Shown piece by piece: positions 31,440 through 42,363 of a stretch of 64,000 bases of DNA. The position numbers were made by a program, and so were the translations under genes. The notes below the pieces were generated by a model, which saw nothing but the letters and a program-made list of their open reading frames with translations, did no database searches and had not been told where the DNA came from. Source of the DNA: Tridacna crocea (Eukaryota > Mollusca > Bivalvia > Cardiida > Cardiidae). Location of the stretch: the NCBI GenBank assembly GCA_943736015.1, contig OX031065.1, forward strand, positions 30,332,427 to 30,396,426, read 5' to 3'. The first letter of the stretch is position 1. Each line of letters begins with the position of its first letter.

Positions 31440-31545
31440 TGTGTTTGGGAGATATCTCTTTGGCTCCGAGTGGTTGAGGTATTGGCCTTTCATCAGGGCG
31501 AACTAGGGTTGGGATCCTGCCCGATCTCTTATTTCTGCCATGCAT
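31440..31545 (+). repeat. tRNA-like SINE head
   Basis: TGGCTCCGAGTGGTTGAGG resembles an A box and GGGTTGGGATCCTGCCC a B box. Probably SINE-derived, not a working tRNA. Confidence 0.55.
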
Positions 31546-31747
31546 TTGTTCTTTGTTATGGACTTTGTTTGTAAGAAATAGTAAAATGATAGTTTTTACT
31601 ATCCCCTTGAATGTTTCATTTCACCTATTTAGTACATTACAGGTTAGAAAATCTTTACAGGATTTATCTACACAAAGAGTGGGGGAAAAAAAGGACATGA
31701 AACTCAGAAACTTCACTCAAACAGTCTTTTTACTGGGGCTGATATGA

Positions 31748-31775
31748 ATTGATTGATTGATTGATTGATTGATGG
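31748..31775. repeat. TTGA tetranucleotide microsatellite
   Basis: About six GATT units in a row. A similar shorter run is at 37590-37606, and both are followed by related sequence, so it may be a SINE tail. Confidence 0.8.
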
Positions 31776-31805
31776 TATGGTGTCCTAAGCCATTTTCAAC
31801 ATTGA

Positions 31806-32030
31806 TTAACCCATTACCAAACAACAATATTTTAGACCAGTCCAAATTGAAATCATTTGCAGATGACAAAATAAAAGTGAAAATTTGAAATTTGTTTTGT
31901 GAGGGGTAGAAATCATTGTGGGAAAAGGAGAAAATGCTGGTAATCAGCATTTTCTCCTTTTCCCACAATGTTTTCTAAAGGTTTCTTTCTCAGGGGCATC
32001 AAAAGTAGGGATTGTGTGGTAATGGGTTAA
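31806..32030 (+). repeat. Hairpin MITE, subfamily A
   Basis: TTAA at both ends; near-perfect hairpin (loop GGTAATCAG). Confidence 0.87.
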
Positions 32031-32290
32031 GTTATATCGTGGCGGTTGATGCATCTATCTATGCTTGCAGCCTCTTTACTGGTACTCTGCACAATTTTCT
32101 TTCCAAGCCACTGGCTGCTTTCCCACATAACCATCATCAAAAACAATGATCAGCGGCGGGAGGGGAATGAATCCTGTTGCAGATTATCATCAATCCTTGG
32201 AAAGAAATTGGCCGAGCCGGGGATCAAACTCACGACCCTCGGTTCTCAAGTCCTGTACCTCTACCGTGGCTTGGCTGATATGAAATGTAG
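32031..32290 (-). repeat. tRNA-derived SINE, copy 1
   Basis: On the minus strand, a tRNA-like head (32208-32276) with GGTAGAGGTACAGGACTTG and B box GTCGTGAGTTTGATCCCC is followed by a body that recurs in part at 37940-38050. Confidence 0.65.
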
Positions 32291-32380
32291 TGTCCACTTT
32301 TCATTGTGCATTAGAAGAATTTTCTCATTGTGATGAATTCCTTCTAATGCTTAAATAATTCACTCATCATTTATTAAAGT

Positions 32381-32588
32381 ATTTACCACACAGTCCTGAC
32401 TTTTACTGACCCTCAGAAAAAATGCTTTTGAAAATATTGTAGGGAAACCAGCATTTTCTCCTTTTCCCACAATGTTTTCTATCCTTCCCAGCACGAAGTT
32501 CAATTCTTGAGTCACATTTTATTTTTTTGTCCGCAAATGCTTATCAATTTGAAGAAGTCTGAAATTTTGTAGTGTGGTAAAGAGTTAA
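32381..32588 (-). repeat. Hairpin MITE, subfamily A, first arm shortened
   Basis: Right TTAA shared with the next fragment. Confidence 0.78.
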
Positions 32589-32715
32589 CCTTTTACTAGA
32601 TAAACTTATGGATTAACGACCCTTGGAAAGTATGTTTCAGGAAACCATTGTAGGAAAAGGAGAAAATGCTTGTTACCAGCATTTCCTTTTCCCACAATAT
32701 TTTCTTTCGTTGATC
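32585..32715 (-). repeat. Hairpin MITE, diverged and truncated
   Basis: Hairpin present with a deletion in the second arm. Confidence 0.65.
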
Positions 32716-32749
32716 AGGCAAATAAAATCAATTGAATGATTGATTATTT

Positions 32750-32895
32750 TGAAGCTTAACACCATTTTAACAGCTTAGGCAGTCAGCACACCTATGCATG
32801 TGCTTCCTAGCTTTCTCACACCAGTACTGATACAACTTTTCTTGTCACTGACTACTTTTCTAACATGCTTCAGATGTGAATGGCCAAAAAAATCA
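32750..32895 (-). repeat. SINE body fragment
   Basis: Shares TTTAACAGCTTAGG and TGCTTCCTAGCTTTCTCACA-like blocks with 37280-37420. Confidence 0.6.
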
Positions 32896-32915
32896 CTGAA
32901 AAAAGGAAGTTTGCT

Positions 32916-33144
32916 TTAATTCTTTACCCCATAAGGCATTTCTATGGTATCTTTAATTGACCCTAAGTAACAGCAAGGATGAAGCCATTTCTTATGTATA
33001 TATGACACCTTTTGATACTGTAGAAAACATTGTGGCAAAAGGTGAAATTGCTTGTCACGAGTAATTTCACCTTTTGTCACAATGTTTTCCAAAGGAACCG
33101 CCAAGCAATGCGTAGAAACAAGTATCTTTGGAGTAAAGGGTTAA
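32916..33144. repeat. Hairpin MITE, subfamily B, full length, opposite orientation
   Basis: Mirror orientation of 2944-3172; hairpin arms nearly perfect. Confidence 0.86.
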
Positions 33145-33217
33145 CTGGATATTGAACTTGCAACTACAGTCCAGGTCAAGAGTCGTATAACAACCCAGCC
33201 AAAATCATTTGCACAAA

Positions 33218-33287
33218 AAACAACTCTGTTGTCTGCATATGCTTTCAACTTGGACAAGTCTAAAACTTTGTTGTTTGGTAAAGGGTG
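33218..33287 (-). repeat. Hairpin MITE right-end fragment
   Basis: TTGTCTGCATATGCTTTCAA to GGTAAAGGGT only. Confidence 0.7.
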
Positions 33288-33301
33288 AATCTGAAGATAT
33301 G

Positions 33302-33530
33302 TAAACCCTTCACCACATAATCCCAAGGTTTAATGACACTGAAAGAGAAGCCTTTTGAAAACAGTGTGAGAAAGACGAGAAAATGCTGATAACCAACATT
33401 TTCTCCTTTTCCCACAATATTTTCTACTCTATCAAAGACAAACTGCATCGTTTCAGCCACACTGAAATTGTCATCTGCAAATGCTTTCAGTTTGGGCAAG
33501 TCTAAAGTTTTGTTGTTTGGTAAAGAGGTA
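33302..33530 (-). repeat. Hairpin MITE, subfamily A
   Basis: Full length with substituted terminal bases. Confidence 0.83.
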
Positions 33531-33863
33531 ATCATTCCCAATTTATTGAGATGTTTTTAAGACTGTCTGCAAGTCAGTATTCTGTCCTGAGATAATACCA
33601 AAGTCACTAATCTGTATGCTCTGATCAATACAAATACTATGGTTATGACATGGCTGACTGGTAATGCTATTGAATCTGTAAGCTCCTTAAGTGTGTAAAA
33701 ACATCCATTTTTTTCAAGTTTAAGCTCTTCAATAAATAAGCCAATGTTTTAACATGTCTGCATAGGAAGCCACTTGTACATAATTATGGTAGGTCAAGAA
33801 AAAAATTCCTTACGATAGAATTTTTTCCATTTTCCAACGCTGTTTTCTCCTCTATCAGAGAAC

Positions 33864-34092
33864 TTAACTCTTTACCACACAATTCTGAGTTCTAACGACC
33901 CTGGGGAAGAAGTCCTTTGAAAACATTGTAGGAAAAGGCAAAAATGCTGGTAACCAGCATTTTTTACTTTTCCCACAATGTTTTCTACCCTATCACATAT
34001 TGAAATCGTATGTTTAGCTACATTCAATCTGATGTCTGCAAATGCTTTGAATTCGGTCAAGGCCTGAATTTCGTCGTTTGGTAAAGAGTTAA
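33864..34092 (-). repeat. Hairpin MITE, subfamily A
   Basis: TTAA at both ends; a few arm mismatches. Confidence 0.86.
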
Positions 34093-34171
34093 GCCATTGT
34101 AGACTTTTTGTCTGCAGATGCCTTTAATTTGTAAGAGTCTTGGAAATTCCTGTTTTATCAGAAATTGAAGC

Positions 34172-34400
34172 TTAACTCATCACCACACAAGACAATTTTG
34201 GGCCGGTCCAAATTGAGAGCATTTGCAGACAACAAAGTAAAGGTGACTGAAAAATAGAAATTTGTTCTGGAAAGGGTAGAAAACACTGTGGGAAAAGGAG
34301 AAAATGCTGGTTACCAGCATTTTCTCCTTTTCCTACAGTGTTTTCAAAAGGCTTCTTTCTCAGGGGCGTCAAAAGTAGGGATTGAGTGGTAATGGGTTAA
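34172..34400 (+). repeat. Hairpin MITE, subfamily A
   Basis: TTAA at both ends; near-perfect hairpin. Confidence 0.87.
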
Positions 34401-34780
34401 ATCCTGCATAGAAAATGAATATAGGACCTTTTGGCCTGAGACACTTTGGCCTGGACATTTCAGCCTTGACCTTTTGCCCAAGCACATTTTTGCACCTAAT
34501 TAGGGCAGAGTAGGATGTTTTGGCCCAAATCATATCTATTCCTATCTGTGATTTGTAAACAGCAATCTCTCAAGTTTTGGTGTAAAGTCATGAACAGAAA
34601 TAAATTTCTGTTAAATGAAACATATCATAAGCTATATGTAACAGAATGTATCAAAATTCTTGGTTATGCTGAATCAATGATATCATTGACCGTTTAGGGC
34701 TTAATTACTAATATTCAAATCACATATAATCAAGTTAACTATTACTCTGTATTTAAAGAAAGATAAAATAAATAGATAGA

Positions 34781-34811
<31 letters not shown>

Positions 34812-35572
34812 ATCTGTACAATAAGGAGAAAGTGCTTGCTTACAGCAGTTTTCCTTATGTCACAAAGATTTTACATGTCTGAATTTATATTCAAAGGTTT
34901 TCCTTCTGTACTTTGCAGACCTGTTGTAGTCTAACCCTTGAAATTTCCTTTTTCTTCTCTATGTTATATTTTCATTTAGGGTTTACTTAAAATCTTCAAT
35001 TTGTTTGAAATAAAACAAATTACTCATAAAGTAAAAGCTTTGTTATTGCAGTCATGGCAACGCCTATATCGTCAAGCCACTTTTGCACCTATTAAGTTAA
35101 AATACCATTGCAAATAACAAAATGTATATCAGATTTGAGCAGATGAGCACAGATTTTTTGTTTTACACACAACCTTGACCAGTAGTTGAACCATGAAAAC
35201 CCTACATACCTGCCAAAAAATGTCCAGATAACACAATATAACTATAGACCTGTGAGGAAATCCAGGTCACTCAGCATTGGGAGATCATCTGTATTGATCT
35301 TCTTCAGAGGGAGGAGTTGTTTAAAAAAAATTCCCAATATAGTTTGTTTACATGTAACTAGGGGTGTAAATTCAGTTAGCCCAGTTTGGAGTGTGACATT
35401 TCAAAACCATGCTTGACTGGTCATACAGAATCGACGTCTATTTCAGTTCACAAAAGAGTCTATAAAATCATCGATAATTATCTAACAAAAAGAAAAGCAA
35501 GATTTCAACAATTTTCCGATGATCATCTTATTACGAATAGTACAAATAAGCAATGATCTGACAAAAGGAGCT
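34401..35572. other. Intergenic stretch; CTTTTGGCC-type short repeats and AAAT microsatellite
   Basis: At 34420-34530 TTTTGGCCTGAGACA-like phrases recur. At 34763-34813 there is a run of AAAT units. Nothing coding is recognised. Confidence 0.55.
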
Positions 35573-35775
35573 TAACTCTTTACCGCATAGTTTTTAATGA
35601 CCTTGAGAAAATGGTCTTTTGAAAACAGTTTGGTAACCAGCATTTTCTCCTTTTCCCACAATGTTTTCTACCCTATCAAAAACAAAAATCATCATTCAAG
35701 GTACTTTTGATTTCAAGTCTGCCAAAGCTTTCAATTTTGTTGAGAGCAAAATTTTGTTGTTTGATAAAAGGTTAA
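35573..35775 (-). repeat. Hairpin MITE, first arm deleted
   Basis: TTAA at both ends; right TTAA shared with the next copy. Confidence 0.78.
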
Positions 35776-35886
35776 CCCTTTACCAAACAACAAAATTCTG
35801 GACTAGCTGGTCCAGATTGAAAGCGCTTATGGATGCCACAATGATCCTCACTAAAAAACTGAAATTTGTTTCAAGCAGGGTAGAAT
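35772..35886 (+). repeat. Hairpin MITE, truncated before the hairpin
   Basis: Breaks off at GGGTAGAATTATTATGAGG, where the direct repeat below begins. Confidence 0.72.
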
Positions 35887-36300
35887 TATTATGAGGATTA
35901 TTTTGCGGTCTCCAAGTGATTTTAGTCTTCCTTTTTCCACAATGTTTTCTTCCCTTCACATAACAAATTTCAAATTTTCCATGTTTCAGCCACTTTCATT
36001 TTGTCGTCTGCAAATGCTTTCAATTTGGACTAGTCTAAAATTTTGTCGTTTGGTAAAAAGTTAATGCAACCCTGTGATGCATTATACCCAGTAAGTCTAC
36101 ACAATCATAGCTTTGGATCCGTGAATTATTATGAGGATTATTTTGTGGTCTCCAAGTGCTTTTAATCTTCCTTTTTCCACAATTTTTCCTTCCCTTCACA
36201 TAACAAATTTCAAATTTTCAGCCACTTTCATTTTGTCATCTGCAAATGCTTTCAATTTGGACTAGTCTAAAATTTTGTCGTTTGGTTAAAAAGTTAAGTT
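35884..36300. repeat. Tandem duplication of about 240 bp containing a half MITE
   Basis: The unit starting GAATTATTATGAGGATTATTT occurs at 35884 and 36122. Each holds the right half of a MITE and then GTTAATGCAACCCTGTGATG-type sequence. A third, partial unit tail is at 36532-36590. Confidence 0.85.
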
Positions 36301-36304
36301 TTAA

Positions 36305-36535
36305 TTAACCCATTACCAGACAATCCCTACAATTGACGCCCCTGAGAAACAAGCCTTTTGAAAACACTGTGAGAAAAAGGAGAAAATGCTGGTAACCAGC
36401 ATTTTCTCCTTTTCCCACAGTGTTTTCTACCCTTCCCAGAACAAATTTCAATTTTTTAGTCACCTTTATTTTGTCGTCTGCAAATGCTTTCAATTTGGAC
36501 CGGTCTAAAATTTTGTCATTTGGTTAAAAAGTTAA
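36305..36535 (-). repeat. Hairpin MITE, subfamily A
   Basis: TTAA at both ends; near-perfect hairpin; sits at the end of the duplicated block. Confidence 0.86.
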
Positions 36536-36775
36536 TGCAACTCTGTGATGCATTATACCAAGCAAGTCTACACGTAGCTGTGGATTGGTACAATCTATTT
36601 CTACTTACGACCTGCTGAATTCTGGGATAGACAAGTCCTTAGACATGCAATAACTTGACCAATAGCAAAAGTTTCGACTCAGGTCAGCCTGCACAAACTG
36701 TGCAGGCTAGCCTAAGTTGATACTTTTTTTTTTTTTTTTTGAGAAGCACTTAGCCCCCTTTTCACAGAGCATGGC

Positions 36776-36998
36776 TTAACACATTACCACACAATCCCTA
36801 CTTTTGACAACCCTGAGAAAGAAGCCTTTAGAAAACATTGTGGGAAAATGCTGCTGGTATCAGCATTTTCTCCTTTTTCCACAATGTTTTCTACCCTTCA
36901 CAAAACAAGTTTTAAATTTTCAGTCACTTTTATTTTGTGGTCCGAAAATGCTTTCGATTTGGACAAGCCTTGAAATTTGTCGTTTGGTAATGAGTTAA
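36776..36998 (-). repeat. Hairpin MITE, subfamily A, loop rearranged
   Basis: The arm reads GTGGGAAAATGCTGCTGG; right TTAA shared with the next C copy. Confidence 0.82.
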
Positions 36999-37223
36999 CC
37001 CTTTCCCAAACAAGCTCTTGTTTTTTACGTGTGTGCAGTACAAGTCTTTTGAAAACACTGTGGGAAAAGGAGAAATTGCTAGTAACAAGCAATTTCTCCT
37101 TTTCCCACAGTGTTTTCTACCCATTTGGAGAACTTTCTGCTATCTTTATCAAATTTAAAATTGCCGTCTGTAAACTCTTTGAGTTTGGAAGAGTCTAAAA
37201 TTTGTCATTTGGGAAAGGGTTAA
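36995..37223 (-). repeat. Hairpin MITE, subfamily C
   Basis: Same layout as 24739-24966; arms nearly perfect. Confidence 0.87.
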
Positions 37224-37255
37224 AGGGTTTGTATTCTGGCCTCAATCTAATCTTC

Positions 37256-37528
37256 AGAATGCTGGTTGGTTGTTGTATTGGGGTTTAACGCCACTTTAAC
37301 AGCTTAGGTCATATCATGGCGGTCGGTGACGCACATGTGTTTCCTGGCTTTCTCATACCTGTACTAACACAACTGCCTTTCCAAAGCCACCGACTACTTT
37401 TCTCACATGCTTCAGCAGAGGTGAGAGGTGAAAATAAAAAATAAAGAAAGTTTGCCACAACCGGGTATCAAACTCACAACCACCAGGTCATGAGTCTGAC
37501 ACGCTTACCACTGAGCCACCCAGGCATG
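37256..37528 (-). repeat. tRNA-derived SINE, copy 2
   Basis: On the minus strand the head (37453-37527) reads TGGCTCAGTGGTAAGCG (A box) and GGTTGTGAGTTTGATACC (B box). The body is shared with 32750-32895. The head resembles a tRNA gene, but it is fused to a repeated body, so it is a SINE. Confidence 0.72.
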
Positions 37529-37690
37529 CTATCTTCAGAATGCAGAAAGGCAGAATGAAACCGATGTTTTCAGTCAAATGCATGTAGTTGATTGATTGAT
37601 TGATTGCATAGTGTTTAACATTGTCTTTAACATTATTTCAGTTACACTGTGATAGCCAGTCCACCTATCCATACTTTCCTGTGGTTTTTT

Positions 37691-37919
37691 TTAACGCTTT
37701 ACCGCACAATGCCGAATATTGACGCCCCTGCAAAAGAAGCCTTTTGAAAACATTGTCGGAAAAGAAGAAAATGCTGGTAACCAGCATTTTCTCCTTTTCC
37801 CACAATGTTTTCTATTCTATCAAAGAAAAATTTCATCATTTGAGCCACACTGAAATTGTTGTCTGCAAATGCTTCCAATTTGGAAAAGGCTAAAATTTTG
37901 TCATCTGTTGAAAGGTTAA
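37691..37919 (-). repeat. Hairpin MITE, subfamily A
   Basis: TTAA at both ends; hairpin with one arm mismatch. Confidence 0.86.
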
Positions 37920-38134
37920 ACCAGTTCCCCACACAATATTCTTTCACATGGCCAATCTCGAAACAGTGATCAAGGGTGAGAGAAGAAAGAGTCCTGTTGC
38001 AATGACTATCATCAATCCCCAAAAAAGAAACTGGCAGAGCCAAGGAAAAATCATTTAGTACTACATCAACTCTAACTTTATACAAAATGAAAATCAAAGG
38101 ACTGAAAGTCCTGAAAATCAGATTTGTAAGTAAT

Positions 38135-38395
38135 TCAATGGAATATAATCTGCATCCACATTTTTATTCTTAGTATGAACTTGATAAAGAGTTGGTTATA
38201 TAAAATCAAAATAATCTTCTTTCTATGGTGGTTTATCATTCAATAAACAATGTTGTAAGTTTTGAGGGGACAATGAATTAAACCCCCTAGGGCTATCGCC
38301 TTCATGGACTATTTACTTTGCCTCCTTACTCACAACTGTGGTTTATTGAACAATAATCCACGATAGAATGAAGATTCTTTCTTAAATAAAGTGCT
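38135..38395 (+). repeat. Palindromic repeat P2, copy 2
   Basis: Same inverted-repeat core as 5700-6115, shorter flank. Confidence 0.72.
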
Positions 38396-38833
38396 GAAAA
38401 TCATGTAACATATTATATGATGCTGTTAGTAGAGGCTATTATGTTTGTGCTAAGTCCAGTTTGCTTTAGTCAGGTCACGGTTTTCGTAGTTGTGGTTTCA
38501 ATAATTGGTCATGTTACCAATTAAAAACACTCAGGCAAGTAATTGCAAAGACTTTTATTTGAGAAAATAAAATCATTAAACTACAGATTACAAGGAAAGT
38601 GTTAAAGCATAATAGAAAAGATAAAACATCTATATGAAAACCTGATAGCACAGCACCACTGTATAAATACATACATGTTTATACAAGGGGTTTTCAAAAA
38701 GTTTATGCCCATTGAAAATTTTTCAAATCTCTTATTGTGGTTGAATTATGGAAAAGATCTACCATGTATGAAAACCTAACGGCACTACAGCATACATGTT
38801 TATAAAAAGGGTTTTCAGAAAGTTTAAGCCTAT
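38396..38833. other. Intergenic stretch with a short direct duplication
   Basis: Around 38636-38710 and 38768-38830 the phrase ACATGTTTATA...GGGTTTTCA...AAGTTTA occurs twice. Confidence 0.55.
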
Positions 38834-38975
38834 TCAACCCTTTACCACACAATCCTGTCTTTTAACAACCCAAAGATAAAAGGTTTTTGATAAGATTGTG
38901 GGAAAAAGAGAAAATGCTGTTGACCAGCATTTTCTCCTTTTTCCTCAATATTTTCTGTCCTTCACAAAACAAAAA
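38834..38975 (-). repeat. Hairpin MITE, right half missing
   Basis: Hairpin with a changed loop (GTTGACCAG). Confidence 0.72.
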
Positions 38976-39377
38976 TACACTTGAAAACAATGTGTTAAAA
39001 GGTGAACTAGCCTGTTACAGGTCATTTATTCTCTTGCCAAAACATTTTTAAACATGGTCTGCTGCATGACACAAAATTACTTTTCCAAAGAGGTATTGAA
39101 GGAAAGACAAGCATCATATTTTCTATATTGTATTTTCCATTTTTCATCTGCATAGAGCTCTTTTTCCCCAAAATGTACTGCATAATTTCCATATAGCTGA
39201 TTTAAATACTGGTATTTCACCTTTTTTCATGATATCTTTTATGATTCTTTAGACAACATTCAACATTTAACTAAATTTAATTTTGTTGTCCGCAAAAATA
39301 TTCAAAAGCATGTGCATCCACGCATTGTATTGGGTCATAATGAGACCTCTGTTTTCAATGCTATGTTTGCAATTATC

Positions 39378-39598
39378 CAAACTTTACGGCACAAGCCAAC
39401 TTTTCACAACCCTGGAAAAGACACCTTTTTAAAACATTTTGGAACAAGGAGAAACTGCTGATAACCACCATTTTCTCTCTTTCCCAAAATGTATTTAACC
39501 CTATCAAAAACAATTGCACTATATTAGCCACACTAGAATTGTCCACAAACGCTTTCAACATGGACCAGGCTAACAGTTTATTGTCTGGTAAAGGGTTA
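39378..39598 (-). repeat. Hairpin MITE, diverged
   Basis: Hairpin arms carry several mismatches; right TTAA intact. Confidence 0.75.
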
Positions 39599-40428
39599 AA
39601 ACTTTATCGGCACAATGCCAACTGAAGAAACTTTGCTTGAGTGTAAGCCAGCAACAAAATTCACAGTGTTTGACATTCCTATTTGGCCCTAATTCTCCAA
39701 AAAAATATGTTATGATATAATTCTAAATCAAGAAAGTGACACAAATTCTTATTGGCTCAAAAATGGGTTAGCTAAGCAGAGTTTTGTGATTTATTAAAAT
39801 TTAGAAACTACAATCTAAAAATTAGGATCATAAAATGCCATTTCAAATGGGTTGTGAGTAAGACCCCAGGATCTGTCTTTACCAACCATCCAGAATACAT
39901 GTAATAATTTTAGTCTTAATTAAGATTTTCCCCTGACTTTCTTATCATGGGAGTCATTAGACTCCCTTGAAATAAATAAAAGAAGACAAACATTTTAATT
40001 CAAAGGTCATTTTGAAAATTTGGGCATCCAAATTCAAAGAAAAATTAGGTCAGGGAACACCCTTCCGATGGTAATTCTCAAGAAGGTTCCATATTTTTAG
40101 TGCAATTTCTGATGGGCTGAACCAAATTGTTTTTTGACCAACATATATTCTGTAGACAATCAGAATTTACATTTTATTCCAAAGCTATAATTAGAATAAT
40201 AATGCAATTAAGAATGGTTAATGAATATGGCCCTGGTGTTTGTTATATTGACCTGAATGATATAATTTTGCTGGCAACTGTCTATGAACCTTCTTAACAC
40301 CCCTCATGTACAAACATTTGAAAATATCCCTTCACCAAAGCTGAAATACAGTCATGTGCTTGTAAAGATAAAAAAAAAAGTGACAATGTAACACAAGGCA
40401 CTCCATTTGACACATTCTAAACTAGCAT
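39599..40428. other. Intergenic stretch without recognised features
   Basis: AT-rich; no open frame, repeat unit or RNA gene identified. Confidence 0.45.
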
Positions 40429-40675
40429 TTAACCTGTTACCACACAGCAAAATTTTAAATCTATCCAAATTGAAAACATTTGCAGATGACAATTTCATAG
40501 TGGCTCAAATGGTGCAGTTTTGCTTTGATAGGGTAGAAAACTTTGCGGGGAATGGAGAAAATGCTGGTTACCAGCAAAATGCTGGTTACCAGCATTTTCT
40601 CCTTTTCCCACAATGTTTTTAAAAGGCTTCTTTCCGAAGAGATTCTAAAGTTGCCATTCTGTGGTAAAGAGTTAA
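40429..40675 (+). repeat. Hairpin MITE with doubled loop
   Basis: The AAATGCTGGTTACCAGC segment is present twice in direct order at the hairpin tip. Confidence 0.86.
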
Positions 40676-40899
40676 CCCATTACCAAATGACAACATTTTG
40701 GACTGGTCCAAATTGAAATCATTTGCACACAACAAAATAAGTGACTGAAAATTTGAAATTGTTTTGTAAAAGGGTAGAAAACATTGCGGGAAAAGGAGAA
40801 AATGCTGGTTACCAGCATTTTCTCCTTTTCCCACAATGTTTTCAAAAGGCTTTTTTCTCAGGGGCGTCAAAAGTAGGGATTGTCTGGTAATGGGTTTAG
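40672..40899 (+). repeat. Hairpin MITE, subfamily A
   Basis: Shares TTAA with the previous copy; perfect hairpin. Confidence 0.86.
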
Positions 40900-41143
40900 G
40901 GAGCCATGTACTGTTAAAAAGTGGGGCTTAATGTACCGTATATGCTAAAAAGTATCGACCCATGTCAGCCTGCACAGTCCACGCAGGATGACATGGATTG
41001 AAACTTTTTGACATTTGTAAATTTTCCGAATCTTCAAAGACCATTTTCTTACCTCATGACTTGGTTGGTTGATAGACAAAATGGCTTCTATGGATCAATT
41101 CCTATGTGAAGACTTGCCTGGTATGGAGGATCTTGGAGACGTA

Positions 41144-41370
41144 TTAACTCTTTACCAAACAATCCCGACTTTTAACAACCCCTGAGAAAGAAGCCTCTTG
41201 AAAACATTGTGGGAAAAGGAGAAAATGCTGGTAACCAGCATTTTCTCCTTTTCCCACAATGTTTTCTACCCTTTCCAAAACAAATTTCAATTTTTCAGTC
41301 ACATTTAATTTGTCGTCTGCAAATGCTTTCGCCTTGGACAAACCTAAAATTTTGTCGTTTGGTAATGAGT
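41144..41370 (-). repeat. Hairpin MITE, subfamily A
   Basis: Perfect hairpin; right TTAA replaced by the next copy. Confidence 0.86.
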
Positions 41371-41371
41371 G

Positions 41372-41585
41372 CGCAAAATTTTAGGTTTGTTCAAATCTAA
41401 AGCATTTGCAGACAACTGAATAGAAGTTACTGAAAATTTGAAATTTGTTTTGTGAAGGGTAGAAAACATTGTTGGAAAAAGAGAAAATACTGGTTACCAG
41501 CATTTTCCCCTATTCCCAAAATGTTTTCTAAAGGCTATTTAATTCTCAGGGTCGTCAAAAGTAGGGATTGTGTGGTAATGGGTTT
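41372..41585 (+). repeat. Hairpin MITE, subfamily A, left end missing
   Basis: Begins at CAAAATTTTAGGTTTGTTC; opposite orientation to its neighbours. Confidence 0.8.
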
Positions 41586-41812
41586 TAACCCTTCACCACA
41601 AAATCCAAAATTTTGAAAAACCCTACAAGGAATACTTTTGAAAACATAGTGAGAAAAGTCAAAATCCTGGTAACCAGTATTTTCTCCTTTTCCCACCATG
41701 TTTTCTTCCTTACCCAAAATAAATTTTAGTTGTAGACTGACCTTTAATTTGTTGTCTGCAAATGTTTTCAATTTGGACAAGTCTAAAATTTTGTTGTTTG
41801 AGTAAGAGTTAA
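41585..41812 (-). repeat. Hairpin MITE, diverged
   Basis: TTAA at both ends; third member of a contiguous cluster. Confidence 0.82.
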
Positions 41813-41952
41813 ACCAGCATTTACTCCTTTTCCACAACATTTTCCATGTTATCCAAAACAATTTTTAGTTCTTGAGTCACCTCTGTTTTGTCATCTGCAA
41901 AATGATTTCAATTTGGACAAGTCTGAAATTCCGTCCTTTGATTAAGAGTTAA
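41809..41952 (-). repeat. Hairpin MITE, second arm and right end only
   Basis: Last member of the cluster, about 260 bp downstream of the gene 2 stop codon. Confidence 0.75.
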
Positions 41953-42215
41953 AGCCCCTTTTTGCCACAGCATGGCCAAAGGTGTCATACTTATACAGAT
42001 CACAACAAAATATTTGCCTTATTTTACTGCTTCACAGAGATCATTTCCTACCATTCAATAATGTTCTTACTTACACAAACAAGTAATTTTACTCTCAAAT
42101 ACTTCAAGAAAAGCCCTAACTAAAAATCTAAGCAGGATATACTGAGTTTTATAGCAAAAACAGACTGTTATTGTCATTTTTCCCCATTCTGTTGGGTGTT
42201 CTTGAACAACAAAAT

Positions 42216-42363
42216 TTACTCAGTCACTTCTACACGTGCAGTCCCGGTGATGTCATAAATCTTGTCACTGTCGATGGTGAAAGCGATTAAGCCACGTGGT
42301 GTTGACCTTCGAGCAACAACCTCCACGTCCCGTTTAAACCATGCTTTGGGATCAACAGTTTTG
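42216..42363 (-). CDS. Transglutaminase gene 2, terminal exon
   Basis: It encodes (N)KTVDPKAWFKRDVEVVARR through IAFTIDSDKIYDITGTA and ends VEVTE-stop. This is the last strand of the second C-terminal barrel. The acceptor is TTTACAG. No canonical AATAAA is obvious just downstream. Confidence 0.94.

Noticed and set aside
37453-37527. A functional tRNA gene
   Set aside because: A and B boxes are visible, but the head continues into a repeated SINE body and similar heads recur in the window.
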